Shown here one piece after another: positions 13,927 through 14,222 of a DNA stretch of 14,222 nucleotides (its first letter is position 1; each line of letters opens with the position of its first letter). Location of the stretch: assembly GCA_050732195.1 (NCBI GenBank), contig JBOHQK010000223.1:1-14222 (forward strand). Direction: 5' to 3'. The translations under genes and the position numbers were made by a program. The stretch is from JACPAU01 sp050732195. GTDB taxonomy: Bacteria; Methylomirabilota; Methylomirabilia; Methylomirabilales; JACPAU01. The notes under the pieces are model-generated. The model was not told where the DNA came from. It ran no database searches and saw nothing but the letters and a program-made list of their open reading frames with translations.

Positions 13927-14222
13927 TCAGTGGACGGTTCGGGACTCCTCCCGGGTGGGGCCGGCGATGATGTGCGAGGAGTGGTGGAGGATCATCCGCC
14001 ACTTCCCGTCGAGCTTCTGAAAGAGGTTCGTGGCCAGGATGGAGGTGACCGCGACGTTCCCCTGCTGCTGGCTCAGCAGGTTCTCCGTGAGGACGACCCA
14101 GGCGAAGGCCCCCGCCAGCTCGATCCGGAGATCGGTCAGGGTGAAGCGGACCTCACCGCTGTTTTTGAAGATGAGCACCCAGGATTCCCGGACCGCCTGC
14201 CACCCCCGGAGCAGCCGCCAGC
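13927..14222 (-). CDS. C-terminal part of an NTF2/SnoaL-like protein (5' truncated)
   Basis: The frame enters from the right edge and ends at TGA 13927-13929, giving about 97 residues. The visible pattern is that of the SnoaL/DUF4440 branch of the NTF2-like superfamily: GWQAVRESWVLIFKNSGEV, then beta strands FTLTDLRIELAGAFAWVVLTENL and VTSILATNLFQKLDGKWRMILHHSSHI, where the K-W-R-M-x-x-H-x-S end is characteristic. These small cone-shaped proteins bind or transform small ligands; the function is unknown. A GTG at 14178 could be taken as a start, but upstream codons fit the family, so the gene continues beyond the window. It lies 69 nt upstream of the ion transporter on the same strand. Confidence 0.85.
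   Translation of the reverse strand, partial: WRLLRGWQAVRESWVLIFKNSGEVRFTLTDLRIELAGAFAWVVLTENLLSQQQGNVAVTSILATNLFQKLDGKWRMILHHSSHIIAGPTREESRTVH

Noticed and set aside
1..14222. CRISPR arrays, insertion sequences, integrase or attachment sites
   Set aside because: No repeated spacer-like units, transposase or integrase motifs, or tRNA-end duplications were visible. The tRNA genes have no adjacent integrase and no repeated 3' end.

Overview
The window is 14.2 kb of very GC-rich, densely packed bacterial chromosome with strong G/C preference at third codon positions. The gene set is mostly housekeeping: nucleotide, histidine and serine synthesis, an isoprenyl diphosphate synthase, PolX and an OmpA-type lipoprotein. 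Lipoprotein and envelope genes point to a diderm. The hisZ-purA neighbourhood and the composition would fit an uncultured lineage such as Methylomirabilota/Rokubacteria or a relative of the Deltaproteobacteria, but this is a weak inference. TGA is the normal stop of several genes here (hisZ, polX, the OmpA lipoprotein, the ion transporter), so the standard code applies.

Layout. Positions 1-125 hold the end of an unrecognised plus-strand gene. Positions 304-464 carry minus-strand tRNA-Lys(UUU) and tRNA-Glu(UUC), 8 nt apart, behind a promoter with a perfect TATAAT box. From 6108 down to 649 runs a minus-strand biosynthetic block in the order class V aminotransferase, serA, hisZ, purA; the last three are coupled by a 6-nt gap and a 13-nt overlap. 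A divergent promoter region (6109-6370) separates it from a plus-strand run: a TlpA/thioredoxin-like secreted protein, an EamA permease whose GTG start overlaps the previous stop, uppS, polX, a small membrane zinc-ribbon protein, an OmpA-domain lipoprotein closed by a strong intrinsic terminator, and a PaaI-type thioesterase. Two minus-strand genes follow: an ArsB/NhaD-type ion transporter and the end of an NTF2/SnoaL-like protein.

The standout is the TlpA-like gene (6371-6913). It contains one in-frame TGA (6602-6604) exactly where the first, nucleophilic cysteine of the thioredoxin CxxC motif should be, giving W-U-P-H-C. The reading frame is intact on both sides. The TGA is followed by C, and a perfect 7-bp hairpin with a G-initial loop starts 10 nt downstream, with its loop 17 nt after the TGA, in the range of a bacterial SECIS element. 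The gene has its own promoter, Shine-Dalgarno sequence and signal peptide. I read it as a periplasmic thioredoxin-fold selenoprotein. The overlapping EamA permease may be translated in a read-through-dependent (selenium-dependent) way. No Sec machinery (selA, selB, selC, selD) lies in the window, so genome-level support is still needed.
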